NCBI GenBank assembly: GCA_027028665.1
Contig: JALVIU010000225.1
Span: forward strand, 1-10,891
Origin: Candidatus Atribacteria bacterium
Lineage (GTDB): Bacteria; Atribacterota; JALVIU01
Direction of reading: 5' to 3'
DNA length: 10,891 nt
Made by a program: the position numbers and the translations under genes. Within the stretch, counting starts at the first letter, position 1, and the number at the start of each line of letters is the position of its first letter. Below, one piece after another: positions 1-7,977 of the stretch. The notes below the pieces were generated by a model. The model was not told where the DNA came from, made no database searches, and saw nothing but the letters and a program-made list of their open reading frames with translations.

Positions 1-1
1 G

Positions 2-1306
2 GTATTTTCCCTTGCAAGACAGTACGATCCCAATCATCCATTCCATAAATATGGAGAGTGGGCATACTGGGGATATATGTTCAGCGATATTAAAGAGGTA
101 CAAAAGATTGATGATTATACGGTAAAAATTATACTAAAAAGAAGAAATGCATCTATTATGACAAGTATGGCTATGTTTACTGTAGCTATTGTAAGCCCAG
201 CAAATGCAGAGAAGTACAAAGAAGATGCCTTTAAACACCCTGTAGGCACAGGTCCATTTAAGTTTGTAGAATGGGTAAAAGATGATCATATTACACTTGA
301 GGCAAACGAAAACTACTGGAGAGGAAGACCAAAACTCGATAAACTCATTTTCAAAGTCATTCCAGATCCATCTGCAAGACTTATGGCACTTGAGACAGGA
401 CAGGTACACGGAATAGAATACCCAAATCCTGCAGACTTTGGAAGAATAAAGAAGAACCCAAATCTCAAATTACTTACACAGCCAGGCATGAATGTAGGAT
501 ATATGGCAATGAACACAGGATATGGATATATAGATAAAAACAAAAATGGCAGACGTGATAAGGATGAACCATGGGTAAAGACCCCAGGATATTTTGAACC
601 TCTTACAAAGAAAAAGGTGAGACAGGCAATAAACTATGCAATAGATAAAAAAGCTATAGTAAAAGATATATATATGGGCACGGCAATTGTTGCTAAAAAT
701 GGTATGCCTCCTTTTATGTTAGGTTACAACAATGAGATTAAAGATTATGAATATAATCCAGAAAAAGCAAAGAAACTCCTTGCAGAAGCAGGATACCCAA
801 ACGGTTTTGAAGTTACACTCTACGTAATGCCAGTATCTCGTCCATACATGTTTGATCCACCAAAGATTGCAGAGGCAATCCAGGGATATCTCGGTGCAGT
901 AGGCATAAAAGTAAAGCTTTATCAAATTGACTGGGGTACTTATCTCGATGAGACAGAAGCAGGAAAGCATCAGATGGCACTTCTTGGCTGGACAGGAGAC
1001 AATGGTGATCCTGACAATTTCATGAATGTACTTTATGGTCCAAACTCTGCAACTATAGGTTCTGCAGGAAATATAGCATTTTATCGTGACAGTGCCGTGC
1101 AGTATCTATTTGACAAAGCACTTGAAACATACAATCCAAGCGATAGAGCTAAATACTACAAGGCTGCTCAAGTTATCATACATGATGATGCACCATGGGT
1201 ATACCTTGCACATGCAAATCAAAACATAGTATTTAGAAAAAATGTAGAAGGTTTCGTGCTTTCTCCAACAAGCAGAAAATTCTTCTATCCTGTAGATATA
1301 AAATAG
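2..1306 (+). CDS. Substrate-binding protein of a peptide/oligosaccharide ABC importer (SBP_bac_5 family), 5' partial
   Basis: Extracytoplasmic binding protein that captures the substrate and delivers it to the permeases encoded just downstream. The reading frame is open from base 2 (VFSLARQYDPNHPFH...), which matches the family's interior, so the ATG at 77 is an internal Met and the true start, signal peptide and roughly the first 100 or more residues lie outside the window. Family features: HPVGTGPFKFVEW, NENYWRGRPKLDKLIFKVIPD, KKVRQAINYAIDKKAIV, YNPEKAKKLLAEAGYPNG, and WTGDNGDPDNF near the C terminus. Between MNT and the VRQAINYAID block, where this family usually has a short link, there is an extra segment containing an EF-hand-like loop (533-568). 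The substrate cannot be read from the sequence: dipeptides or oligopeptides are the default, but in thermophiles members of this family often bind oligosaccharides. A strong hairpin follows the stop codon. Confidence 0.93.
   Translation, partial: VFSLARQYDPNHPFHKYGEWAYWGYMFSDIKEVQKIDDYTVKIILKRRNASIMTSMAMFTVAIVSPANAEKYKEDAFKHPVGTGPFKFVEWVKDDHITLEANENYWRGRPKLDKLIFKVIPDPSARLMALETGQVHGIEYPNPADFGRIKKNPNLKLLTQPGMNVGYMAMNTGYGYIDKNKNGRRDKDEPWVKTPGYFEPLTKKKVRQAINYAIDKKAIVKDIYMGTAIVAKNGMPPFMLGYNNEIKDYEYNPEKAKKLLAEAGYPNGFEVTLYVMPVSRPYMFDPPKIAEAIQGYLGAVGIKVKLYQIDWGTYLDETEAGKHQMALLGWTGDNGDPDNFMNVLYGPNSATIGSAGNIAFYRDSAVQYLFDKALETYNPSDRAKYYKAAQVIIHDDAPWVYLAHANQNIVFRKNVEGFVLSPTSRKFFYPVDIK
533..568 (+). other. 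EF-hand-like calcium-binding loop inside the substrate-binding protein
   Basis: The encoded 12 residues DKNKNGRRDKDE match the EF-hand loop pattern: Asp/Asn at positions 1, 3 and 5, Gly at 6, Asp at 9 and Glu at 12. The loop sits in an insertion between the MNT segment and the conserved VRQAINYAID helix. Dockerin-like and MglB-type bacterial calcium loops share this pattern. Calcium binding is inferred, not shown, and the flanking helices of a true EF-hand were not assessed. Confidence 0.55.
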
Positions 1307-1316
1307 GAAATATATA

Positions 1317-1353
1317 AAAAGAAAAGGGGTACCTCAGGTACCCCTTTTCTTTT
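1317..1353 (+). terminator. Intrinsic terminator hairpin between binding-protein and permease genes
   Basis: The GC-rich core GGGGTACC (1326-1333) pairs perfectly with GGTACCCC (1337-1344) around a TCA loop. It is followed by TTTTCTTTT (1345-1353) and preceded by AAAA (1322-1325). Including the A and T tracts the perfect pairing extends to about 17 bp. It starts 10 bases after the binding-protein stop codon and ends 20 bases before dppB, with no convincing promoter in between, so it probably ends most transcripts and lets a fraction read through. Because A tracts flank the other side, it would also work in reverse. Confidence 0.85.
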
Positions 1354-1373
1354 GGAAGGAAAGAGGAAAAGAT

Positions 1374-2378
1374 ATGAAATGGTATATTACAAAACGGCTA
1401 ATCATGCTTATCCCAGTATTATTGGGCACCTCTATTATAGTATTTTCCCTTATCCATCTTACCCCAGGAGATCCTGCTCGTACCATGGCAGGAGAACATG
1501 CATCAGAAGAGACCATACAAAGGATAAGGGAAAAATATGGACTTGATAAGCCATTATATATTCAATATCTCATATGGTTAAAGGATGCTTTAAAAGGTGA
1601 TCTGGGTAGATCTATAGTGTCACACGAATCTGTTACAAAGGAGATCTTTGATAGATTCCCAAATACCTTTGAGTTAACACTCGTAGCCATGTTATTTGCA
1701 GTGATTATAGGGGTATTCGCAGGGATAATCTCGGCTTCTAAACAATATTCTATATTTGATTATACTGTTATGGGAATAGCAATATTTGGTGTGTCTATGC
1801 CTATATTCTGGTTAGGTATTATGTTAATGATGATATTTGGTGTGTACCTTAGATGGTTTCCTATAGGTGGAAGGATATCTATGATGGTATCAATTCATCG
1901 TATTACAGGATTCTATATAATAGATAGTATTATTACAGGTAATACGGAGGCACTTCTAAGTACTCTGCATCACCTGATATTACCATCAATAGCATTAGGA
2001 ACTATTCCCATGGCTACGATTGCAAGAGTTACAAGGTCTTCAATGCTTGAGGTCCTCCGTCAAGATTTCATAAGAACAGAAAGGGCAAAAGGACTGCCAG
2101 AAAAATTGGTTATATATAAACATGCGGTAAGAAATGCCCTTATTCCCGTAGTTACTGTTATAGGTCTTAACTTTGGCCTCCTTTTAGCAGGGGCTATCCT
2201 TACCGAAACCGTCTTCTCATGGCCAGGTATAGGAAGATATATAATAAATGCTGTGAAAATGAGAGATTATCCTGCGGTTCAAGGTTGTGTACTATTCTTT
2301 GCATTCTTATTTGTGATTGTAAACTTACTTACTGATATTTTATATATCTATATAGATCCAAGAATAAGGTATAGGTAG
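1374..2378 (+). CDS. dppB: ABC importer permease, DppB/OppB type
   Basis: First inner-membrane subunit of the importer; it pairs with the next gene product to form the translocation channel. At 334 aa it has the usual length. The family's N-terminal helix is present (YITKRLIMLIPVLLGTSIIVFSLIHLTPGDP, residues 4-34), followed by the extracytoplasmic KYGLDKPLYIQYLIWLKDALKGDLGRS segment and further membrane helices from about residue 98 on. The cytoplasmic coupling (EAA-type) loop, DFIRTERAKG followed by HAVRNALIPVV, spans about residues 231-260. Near the C terminus are ETVFSWPGIGRY and a final IDPRIRYR. The start is supported by GGAAGGA and AGAGG (1354-1366), with AGAGG 7 bases before ATG. The gene lies just after the terminator hairpin, so it depends on read-through from the binding-protein transcript unless an unseen promoter exists. 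Substrate is unknown; peptides are likeliest. Confidence 0.95.
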   Translation: MKWYITKRLIMLIPVLLGTSIIVFSLIHLTPGDPARTMAGEHASEETIQRIREKYGLDKPLYIQYLIWLKDALKGDLGRSIVSHESVTKEIFDRFPNTFELTLVAMLFAVIIGVFAGIISASKQYSIFDYTVMGIAIFGVSMPIFWLGIMLMMIFGVYLRWFPIGGRISMMVSIHRITGFYIIDSIITGNTEALLSTLHHLILPSIALGTIPMATIARVTRSSMLEVLRQDFIRTERAKGLPEKLVIYKHAVRNALIPVVTVIGLNFGLLLAGAILTETVFSWPGIGRYIINAVKMRDYPAVQGCVLFFAFLFVIVNLLTDILYIYIDPRIRYR

Positions 2379-2385
2379 GGAAAAT

Positions 2386-3249
2386 ATGAACGGAAGCTAT
2401 CTTATAAAAAGATTTATGAGGAATAAATCTGCAGTAGTTGGTCTTGTACTTGTGCTTTTACTTATATTTGGTGCAATATTTGCAGACAAAATTGCACCAA
2501 ATAACCCTACTCCATCTCCCCCAAATCTTTCTTTAAAATTAAAGCCAGGATTCTGGAGCGATAAAGGGGTACCAGGTATGCCATTGGGAACAGACGGATT
2601 AGGTAGATGCGTGTATAGTAGAATACTATATGGTGCAAGAGTAAGCCTTGCATCAGGATTTATAGCAGTAGGTATAGCATTAGCCCTTGGTATCACCCTT
2701 GGCGTAATTGCAGGTTATTTTGGTGGATGGGTAGACTCTTTACTTATGAGAATAGTAGATGTAATGTTTGCATTTCCTGCTCTTCTTTTGGCTATAGTAA
2801 TAGTTACTGTAATAGGACAGGGACTATTTAAAGCAATGGTGGCCATAGGAATAGTTTATACTCCTCAAATGGCAAGGATTATACGAAGCTCAGTGTTATA
2901 TATAAAAGAAATGGAATATATAGAGATACAAAGGGCTATAGGCTCCAGTCACCTAAGGGTAATATTGAGACATATATTACCAAATAGTATTGCACCTGTA
3001 ATAGTCTACGGTACACTAATGCTTGCAACTGCTATATTGGATTGTGCTGCTTTAGGCTTTTTAGGACTTGGTGCCCAACCCCCTACACCTGAATGGGGGG
3101 CAATGCTTTCTCGAAGTTATTCCTATATAGTAGGGGGGGCATGGTGGGCAGCCACTTTTCCCGGGATTGCTATTTTGCTTGCAGTAATGGGTCTAAACCT
3201 TTTAGGTGATGGACTTAGAGATATACTTGATCCGAGGTTAAAAGACTAA
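2386..3249 (+). CDS. dppC: ABC importer permease, DppC/OppC type
   Basis: Second inner-membrane channel subunit, partner of the DppB-like permease. At 287 aa it is of normal length. An N-terminal OppC_N segment ([24 protein letters not shown]) provides the first membrane helix. Then come the family motifs [23 protein letters not shown] (residues 66-88), [28 protein letters not shown] (110-137), a coupling loop [12 protein letters not shown]...[13 protein letters not shown] (177-207), [18 protein letters not shown] (224-240) and [14 protein letters not shown] at the C terminus. The coupling loop reads EIQRAIG where most family members have EAARALG or similar. The start lies 7 bases after the dppB stop, and a GGTAGGG ribosome site overlaps that stop. 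It is translated as part of the same operon, with only one base before dppD. Confidence 0.95.
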   Translation: MNGSYLIKRFMRNKSAVVGLVLVLLLIFGAIFADKIAPNNPTPSPPNLSLKLKPGFWSDKGVPGMPLGTDGLGRCVYSRILYGARVSLASGFIAVGIALALGITLGVIAGYFGGWVDSLLMRIVDVMFAFPALLLAIVIVTVIGQGLFKAMVAIGIVYTPQMARIIRSSVLYIKEMEYIEIQRAIGSSHLRVILRHILPNSIAPVIVYGTLMLATAILDCAALGFLGLGAQPPTPEWGAMLSRSYSYIVGGAWWAATFPGIAILLAVMGLNLLGDGLRDILDPRLKD

Positions 3250-3250
3250 A

Positions 3251-4225
3251 ATGGATGAATTGTTAAAAGTAAAAAACTTAAAAACCTATTTTTTTACACA
3301 TGAAGGTACTGTAAAGGCAGTAGATGGTGTAAGTTTCAGCGTAAAAAAAGGAGAAACTCTCTCCATAGTTGGGGAATCAGGCTCTGGAAAATCAGTCACT
3401 GCACTTTCTATAATGAGGTTGGTGCCTAATCCCCCTGGAAAAATTATAGATGGAGAGATCATATTTGATGGCGTAAACCTACTTGATCTCAGTGAAAAAG
3501 ATATGATAAAAATTCGTGGAAAACGTATATCTATGATATTTCAAGAACCCATGACATCTTTAGATCCTGTATTTACTGTAGGACATGAGATAATGGAGGC
3601 ACTTATTCTACACCAGGGAATGGACAAAAAAACTGCCAGAGAAAGAGCTATAGAGCTATTAAGAACAGTAGGTATTCCAGATCCAGAAAAAAGAGTTGAT
3701 AATTATCCTCACGAAATGTCTGGGGGAATGAGGCAAAGGGTTATGATCGCTATGGCACTTTCCTGTAATCCAGATCTCCTAATCGCAGATGAGCCTACTA
3801 CTGCACTGGATGTCACGATTCAGGCACAAATATTGAGACTGATGAAAGAGTTGACAAAAAAATTCAATACAGCACTTATTCTTATCACACATGATTTAGG
3901 GGTAGTAGCAGAAACAGCAGATAATGTTATAGTAATGTATGCAGGACACATAATGGAATATGCAAATGTCATAGAACTCTTCGAAAATCCTTTACATCCT
4001 TATACTTCTGGTCTCAGTAAGGCTATCCCACGATTAGACATAGAAAGTGAGTATTTAGAGACAATAGAAGGGACTGTTCCTAATCTTGCCCATCCTCCTT
4101 CGGGATGTCCTTTTCATCCAAGATGTAAACATAAAAGAGCAGAGTGTGAAAGGGAATTACCAGAGCTTATAGAAGTAAAAGAAAATCACTGGGTGAGATG
4201 TCATTTATATAAAGAAAGAGGATAA
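3251..4225 (+). CDS. dppD: ABC importer ATPase, DppD/OppD type
   Basis: Cytoplasmic ATPase that powers the importer as half of a DppD-DppF pair. At 324 aa it is of typical length. Visible motifs: Walker A GESGSGKS (residues 41-48), Q-loop [11 protein letters not shown] (Gln98), signature MSGGMRQR (156-163), Walker B LLIADEP with Glu181, D-loop TALD, and switch His214 (ITHD). The C-terminal oligopeptide-transporter extension follows ([15 protein letters not shown], then [11 protein letters not shown]...CHLY). Its four cysteines, 286, 292, 299 and 317, are spaced as in the family members reported to hold a [4Fe-4S] cluster. The start is one base after the dppC stop; GAGG at 3234-3237 is a distant ribosome site, so coupling to dppC translation is likely. 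Confidence 0.96.
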   Translation: MDELLKVKNLKTYFFTHEGTVKAVDGVSFSVKKGETLSIVGESGSGKSVTALSIMRLVPNPPGKIIDGEIIFDGVNLLDLSEKDMIKIRGKRISMIFQEPMTSLDPVFTVGHEIMEALILHQGMDKKTARERAIELLRTVGIPDPEKRVDNYPHEMSGGMRQRVMIAMALSCNPDLLIADEPTTALDVTIQAQILRLMKELTKKFNTALILITHDLGVVAETADNVIVMYAGHIMEYANVIELFENPLHPYTSGLSKAIPRLDIESEYLETIEGTVPNLAHPPSGCPFHPRCKHKRAECERELPELIEVKENHWVRCHLYKERG

Positions 4226-4227
4226 AG

Positions 4228-5187
4228 ATGGAAAATATTTTAGAGGTAAAAAACCTTAAAAAGTGGTTTGTCACCAATGAGACTACCTTTGGAAAAAAGG
4301 AGATAGTTAAGGCAGTAGATGGCATAACTTTTGAAATAAAGAAAAAAGAGACCCTGAGTCTTGTAGGAGAATCAGGATGTGGAAAAACTACTACAGGAAA
4401 AATAGTACTAAGGATCTTTAATCCTACATCTGGCTCTATATTCTTTGAAGGAACTAATATAACGAAATTAAACAGAAAAGAAATGATGAAGTATCGTAGA
4501 AAAATGATGATAATATATCAGGATCCATTTGGATCGTTGGATCCAAGGATGACAGTAAAAAATACCATTGCAGAGCCTATGGAGGTCCATCGGCTGGGAA
4601 CGAAAAAAGAGATAGAAGAAAAGGTAGTAGAACTCATGGAAAAGGTCGGCCTTTCCCCTGATTACAAAAATAGATATCCCCATGAATTTTCAGGGGGACA
4701 GAGGCAGAGAATAGGGATTGCACGAGCACTTGCTACAAACCCTACATTTATAGTAGCAGATGAGCCTGTATCTGCACTTGATGTCTCTATCCAGGCCCAG
4801 ATAATAAATCTACTTAAAGATCTCCAAAAGGAGTTTGGACTTACACTCTTATTTATATCCCATGACTTATCTGTAGTAAAACATATAAGTGATAGAGTAG
4901 CTGTAATGTACCTTGGAAAGATTGTAGAGATAGCGAGTAAAAAAGAGTTATTTAACAATCCTAAACATCCCTATACATTAGCACTTCTATCTGCTATACC
5001 TATTCCAAATCCTAAAGCAAAGAAAAACGAAATAATTTTAGAAGGAGATCTCCCAAGCCCAATAAATCCCCCTTCAGGGTGCAGATTTCATACAAGGTGT
5101 CCATATGCAAAACCTATATGCAAGAAAGAAGAACCTATTTTAAAGGATATAGGAAATGGACATAAAGTAGCGTGTCATTTATTTTAA
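4228..5187 (+). CDS. dppF: ABC importer ATPase, DppF/OppF type
   Basis: Second ATPase of the importer, partner of the DppD-like subunit. At 319 aa, its motifs are Walker A GESGCGKT (residues 47-54), Q-loop [15 protein letters not shown] (Gln98), signature [15 protein letters not shown] (154-168), Walker B FIVADEP with Glu179, [11 protein letters not shown], and switch His212 (ISHD). The [12 protein letters not shown] segment is characteristic of the F-type subunit. The C-terminal extension has cysteines 285, 291, 298 and 316, with exactly the same spacing as in the partner ATPase. The start is supported by AGAGG (4217-4221) six bases before ATG, and the ATG comes two bases after the dppD stop. 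It is the last gene of the importer operon; T-rich sequence and a promoter for the next gene follow. Confidence 0.96.
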   Translation: MENILEVKNLKKWFVTNETTFGKKEIVKAVDGITFEIKKKETLSLVGESGCGKTTTGKIVLRIFNPTSGSIFFEGTNITKLNRKEMMKYRRKMMIIYQDPFGSLDPRMTVKNTIAEPMEVHRLGTKKEIEEKVVELMEKVGLSPDYKNRYPHEFSGGQRQRIGIARALATNPTFIVADEPVSALDVSIQAQIINLLKDLQKEFGLTLLFISHDLSVVKHISDRVAVMYLGKIVEIASKKELFNNPKHPYTLALLSAIPIPNPKAKKNEIILEGDLPSPINPPSGCRFHTRCPYAKPICKKEEPILKDIGNGHKVACHLF

Positions 5188-5197
5188 ATTATTTTTT
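5154..5197 (+). terminator. Possible weak terminator at the end of the importer operon
   Basis: AAATGGACA (5154-5162) can pair with TGTCATTT (5173-5180) with one bulged G and a 10-base loop. T-rich sequence including TTTTTTT (5192-5198) follows after an interruption. The stem lies inside the last codons of dppF and is AT-rich, so this is only a candidate. Confidence 0.3.
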
Positions 5198-5220
5198 TAT
5201 CATCTGTAAATTTAATATAG

Positions 5221-5238
5221 GAATTTTACTAAAAATTC
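5221..5238. promoter_or_regulatory. Inverted repeat upstream of the deoR promoter, candidate operator
   Basis: GAATTTT (5221-5227), four bases, then AAAATTC (5232-5238): a perfect 7-bp inverted repeat that ends exactly where the -35 box begins. It is not followed by a T run, so it does not look like a terminator. An operator for the adjacent DeoR-family regulator is plausible, but the AT-rich background makes chance palindromes common. Confidence 0.35.
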
Positions 5239-5268
5239 TTGACAGTATATGATTTTTCATGTTAATAT
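5239..5268 (+). promoter_or_regulatory. Sigma70-type promoter for the regulator-kinase operon
   Basis: The consensus -35 box TTGACA (5239-5244) is followed after 18 bases by TAATAT (5263-5268), or after 17 by TTAATA, as the -10 box. It lies in the 107-base gap after dppF. The predicted start site, near 5275, gives a short leader with the ribosome site AAAGGGGG (5282-5289) before the ATG at 5295. Confidence 0.75.
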
Positions 5269-5282
5269 AGTTTAAAAAACTA
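5268..5282. promoter_or_regulatory. Inverted repeat around the predicted transcription start, candidate operator
   Basis: TAGTTT (5268-5273), AAA, AAACTA (5277-5282): a perfect 6-bp inverted repeat just downstream of the -10 box, overlapping the expected start site. A repressor bound here would block transcription, which would fit autoregulation by the DeoR-family protein encoded next. Support is positional only. Confidence 0.35.
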
Positions 5283-5294
5283 AAGGGGGAAAAA

Positions 5295-6071
5295 ATGTTA
5301 CCTATAGAGAGAAAAGAGCTTATTTTAAACCTATTAAGAGAGAAAAAATTGGTAAAAATAAGGGAGTTAGAAGACCTTTTAGATGTATCCTTGATGACGA
5401 TCCATAGAGATATTAAGGCATTAGAAAAAGAAGGAAAAATCAAAAAATTACGTGGAGCAATAGTAGGGGTAAACCTGGAAAAAGATAGAGAATCCCTCTT
5501 TGAGGAAAGGGCTAAGTTTAACATTAACAAAAAGATGGCAATAGCAAGGGAAGCGGTAAAGCTTATAAAAAAAGGAGAGTACATACTTTTTGACGCAGGA
5601 ACTACCACATTTCAAATTGCAAAAATACTTGATATACCTGTTACAGTAGTGACAAATGACCTCTATATAGGTATAGAACTTGCTAATAAAGAACATGTTG
5701 AAGCTATGCTTACAGGAGGTATGATACGAAAAATTACCCGTTCTTTAATAGGTCCAGATACAGTAGAGTTCATAAAAAAAGCACGTGCAACTCGGGCATT
5801 TATAGCAGCAAGTGGTGTAAGTGAATCCTTAGAGTTATTAAGTGGAAATCCTATAGAAGGAGACGTAAAAAGGGCATACATTAAAAGCGCACAACATCGG
5901 GTGTTAGTAATAGATAGCTCCAAGTTTGGTCATCATAACAAATACGTATTTGCACACATGGAAGAAGTGGATACAATAATTACAGATTGGGATATAGATG
6001 AAAATAGTGTAAATAATATAAAGAAATTGGGTAAAAGACTCATTATTGCTAAAAAAATTAGAAAAGAATAA
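5295..6071 (+). CDS. DeoR-family transcriptional regulator
   Basis: DNA-binding repressor of the DeoR/GlpR type, which usually senses a phosphorylated sugar and controls sugar-use genes. At 258 aa it has the standard length. The N-terminal helix-turn-helix (about residues 5-57) reads ERKELILNLLREKKLVKIRELEDLLDVSLMTIHRDIKALEKEGKIKKLRGA. The C-terminal sensor domain shows DAGTTT (100-105), VVTND (118-122), LTGG (139-142) and IDSSKFG (206-212), which line the effector pocket in the family. The gene has its own good promoter and ribosome site, and the kinase gene follows 20 bases after its stop, so the pair is probably one operon. The effector is likely the phosphorylated product of that kinase or a downstream metabolite; this is inference. 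The regulator might also act on the upstream importer, but no matching repeats were seen there. Confidence 0.93.
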   Translation: MLPIERKELILNLLREKKLVKIRELEDLLDVSLMTIHRDIKALEKEGKIKKLRGAIVGVNLEKDRESLFEERAKFNINKKMAIAREAVKLIKKGEYILFDAGTTTFQIAKILDIPVTVVTNDLYIGIELANKEHVEAMLTGGMIRKITRSLIGPDTVEFIKKARATRAFIAASGVSESLELLSGNPIEGDVKRAYIKSAQHRVLVIDSSKFGHHNKYVFAHMEEVDTIITDWDIDENSVNNIKKLGKRLIIAKKIRKE

Positions 6072-6091
6072 TGTATAAAAAGGAATAGTAT

Positions 6092-7111
6092 ATGTATAAG
6101 GGAATAGTGCTTGCTGGAACATGGATCGTTGATCATATAAAATTTATAGATTATTATCCCAAGAAAGGCTATCTCTCTTATATTCGAAGAGAAAGTATTG
6201 GGCTTGGAGGAGGCCCTCATAATGTAGGAATAAACTTAAGAAAAATTGATCCTAACCTACCTTTGTTTGCCCTGGGGAAAATAGGAGAAGACGAAGGAGG
6301 AAAAAGGATATTAGAAAAACTCTCTGAAGAACGCATAGATTTGTCATGGGTCACTAAAACCTCCTCAGTTCCTACATCTTATACGGATGTAATGACTGAA
6401 ATAAAAACTGGCATGCGCACATTTTTTCATCATCAAGGGGCAAATGCTCTATTAACTATATCAGATTTCCCTATAAAAAAACTAAAAGGTAAACTCTTAT
6501 ATTTAGGTTACCTCATGGCACTTCCATCACTGGATAAGAAAGATCCAGAATATGGTAGCGTAGCAGCAAGACTTTTTCATTACCTAAAGGAAAATAATAT
6601 AGATATTGCAGTAGATCTTGTGAGTATGGAAGATGGGGACATGAAAAAGTCTGTTTTTCCCACTCTTAAGTATGTAGATTACTTTATAATAAATGAATTA
6701 GAGGCAGAAAAGCTTACAAATATAAAAATTATAGAAAATGAAAAGTTAAATGTAAATAAAGTAATAGAAGCACTAAAATATATAAAAACTCAAGGGAAAA
6801 TGAAGTATATAGTTATTCATTTTCCACAAGGAGCTATAGGAATGACAAAAGAAGGTGACGTTATAATCCAACCATCTCTTTTAATTCCTGATAAAGACAT
6901 TATAAATACTCTTGGTGCAGGAGATGCATTCTTTGCAGGGGTTTTATATGGAATTATGAAAGGGATGAATCTTAAAAAATCTATGAAACTTGGAGTCGAA
7001 TTAGCAGGTGCATGTCTCTTTTGGGAAACTACTACATGGGATAAAGAAATAACGTTTTCTTATTTAGAAAATTTAGGGGTTAAATACGGCTTTCGAACTT
7101 TAAAAACTTAA
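6092..7111 (+). CDS. PfkB-family carbohydrate kinase
   Basis: ATP-dependent kinase of the ribokinase/PfkB superfamily, cytoplasmic, 339 aa. The N-terminal sugar-binding region has the GGGPHN block (residues 39-44) and [13 protein letters not shown] (61-73). [25 protein letters not shown] stretch (95-118) shows the conserved pattern of a PfkB subfamily usually annotated only as sugar kinase. NELE (201-204) matches the NxxE metal-linked motif. [12 protein letters not shown] (272-283) is PfkB signature 2, with Asp278 as the expected catalytic base. The start is supported by AGGA at 6081-6084, seven bases before ATG. It follows the DeoR-family regulator and probably shares its transcript. The sugar or nucleoside substrate cannot be told from the motifs. 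The last three coding bases and stop overlap the end of metF on the other strand. Confidence 0.92.
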   Translation: MYKGIVLAGTWIVDHIKFIDYYPKKGYLSYIRRESIGLGGGPHNVGINLRKIDPNLPLFALGKIGEDEGGKRILEKLSEERIDLSWVTKTSSVPTSYTDVMTEIKTGMRTFFHHQGANALLTISDFPIKKLKGKLLYLGYLMALPSLDKKDPEYGSVAARLFHYLKENNIDIAVDLVSMEDGDMKKSVFPTLKYVDYFIINELEAEKLTNIKIIENEKLNVNKVIEALKYIKTQGKMKYIVIHFPQGAIGMTKEGDVIIQPSLLIPDKDIINTLGAGDAFFAGVLYGIMKGMNLKKSMKLGVELAGACLFWETTTWDKEITFSYLENLGVKYGFRTLKT

Positions 7112-7131
7112 AGAAATTCTTTTATTTTTTT
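7098..7131. terminator. Weak hairpin at the convergent kinase/metF stop codons
   Basis: CTTTAA (7098-7103), loop AAAC, TTAAAG (7108-7113), with a T-rich run following on the + strand (7117-7131). The stem has only 6 mostly AT pairs and the T run starts a few bases late. It spans both stop codons. It is the only terminator-like element at this junction, so it is listed with low confidence. Confidence 0.27.
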
Positions 7132-7977
7132 ATAAATTTGAAGCGTTGCATCTGATTTATTTAATGTAAAGAAATGAAGGCCTTTTACTTTATGTTTCAA
7201 AAGATCCTGACATTGTAAAGTAGCATGTTCTATTCCTATATTTTTTGCTTCTTCCCCACTGGCTCTTTCAATTTTTCTTACTAATGTTTCAGGGATAGTA
7301 GCTCCACATAATGAGGCAAAACGCCTAATCTGTGAAAAATTTGTAATAGGCATAATACCGGGAATTATAGGGATATCTATCCCTTCTCTCCTTACAAGGT
7401 CTACATATCTATAAAAATACTCATTATCAAAAAACATTTGAGTTATAGAAAAAGAAGCACCTGCTTCTACTTTTTGTTTAAAATAATATATATCTCTTTC
7501 CATATTAGGACTTTCTATGTGAGACTCTGGATAAGAGGCCACACCTATGGAAAAATAATCTCCAAAATTATCTCTTATAAGTCTTACCAGTTCCACTGCA
7601 TGATGACAACCATCTTCAGGAATCTTTACATCCTCTTGTCCAATAGGTATATCCCCCCGCAGTGCAAGGATATTTTCTATTCCCATATCTTTATATTCGG
7701 AGAGGATCTTAATGAGATCTCTCTTTGTGTGCCCAATACAGGTAAGATGAGCCATTACATTAAGATCTGTCTCTTTCTTTATCCTAAATACGATCCTTTT
7801 TGTTCTCTCACGAGTGGTACCTCCTGCCCCGTATGTTACAGAGACAAAGGTAGGTTCAAGAGGTCTTAAATTTTTGATAGTCTGAAACAAGGCTTCTTCA
7901 GAAACTATATCTTTCGGCGGAAAAAATTCAAAAGATATGCTGATTCTGTCTTCTCTTAAAATCTTTCCAATTTTCAT
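7108..7977 (-). CDS. metF: 5,10-methylenetetrahydrofolate reductase (MetF)
   Basis: FAD enzyme that reduces 5,10-methylene-THF to 5-methyl-THF, supplying methyl groups for methionine synthesis or, in acetogens, the methyl branch of the Wood-Ljungdahl pathway. At 289 aa it is the usual bacterial single-domain length. Key motifs: SFEFFPPK (residues 15-22, with Glu17 equivalent to E. coli Glu28), [16 protein letters not shown] (44-59), AHLTCIG (76-82), [11 protein letters not shown] (101-111, with Asp109 equivalent to E. coli Asp120), [24 protein letters not shown] (168-191), [11 protein letters not shown] (204-214) and [13 protein letters not shown] (266-278). No MetV-like or methionine synthase gene is adjacent. 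No clear Shine-Dalgarno precedes the ATG at 7977 (upstream bases are TTAAAATAAAAAT), yet the N terminus aligns well with the family. It lies 39 bases after fliR on the same strand. Confidence 0.96.
   Translation of the reverse strand: MKIGKILREDRISISFEFFPPKDIVSEEALFQTIKNLRPLEPTFVSVTYGAGGTTRERTKRIVFRIKKETDLNVMAHLTCIGHTKRDLIKILSEYKDMGIENILALRGDIPIGQEDVKIPEDGCHHAVELVRLIRDNFGDYFSIGVASYPESHIESPNMERDIYYFKQKVEAGASFSITQMFFDNEYFYRYVDLVRREGIDIPIIPGIMPITNFSQIRRFASLCGATIPETLVRKIERASGEEAKNIGIEHATLQCQDLLKHKVKGLHFFTLNKSDATLQIYKKIKEFL

Noticed and set aside
77-1306. ATG at 77 as the true start of the binding protein
   Set aside because: The frame is open and matches the family from base 2 (VFSLARQYDPNHPFH), and no ribosome site precedes 77.
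1352-1546. Small + strand open frame overlapping the dppB start
   Set aside because: It overlaps dppB in another frame, begins inside the dppB ribosome-site region and has no recognisable domain.
5189-5608. 139-codon open frame on the - strand under deoR
   Set aside because: It is antisense to a clear DeoR-family gene and runs through its promoter; composition reflects AT-rich shadow coding.
7438-7869. 143-codon open frame on the + strand inside metF
   Set aside because: It is antisense to well-conserved metF codons and has no domain or ribosome site.
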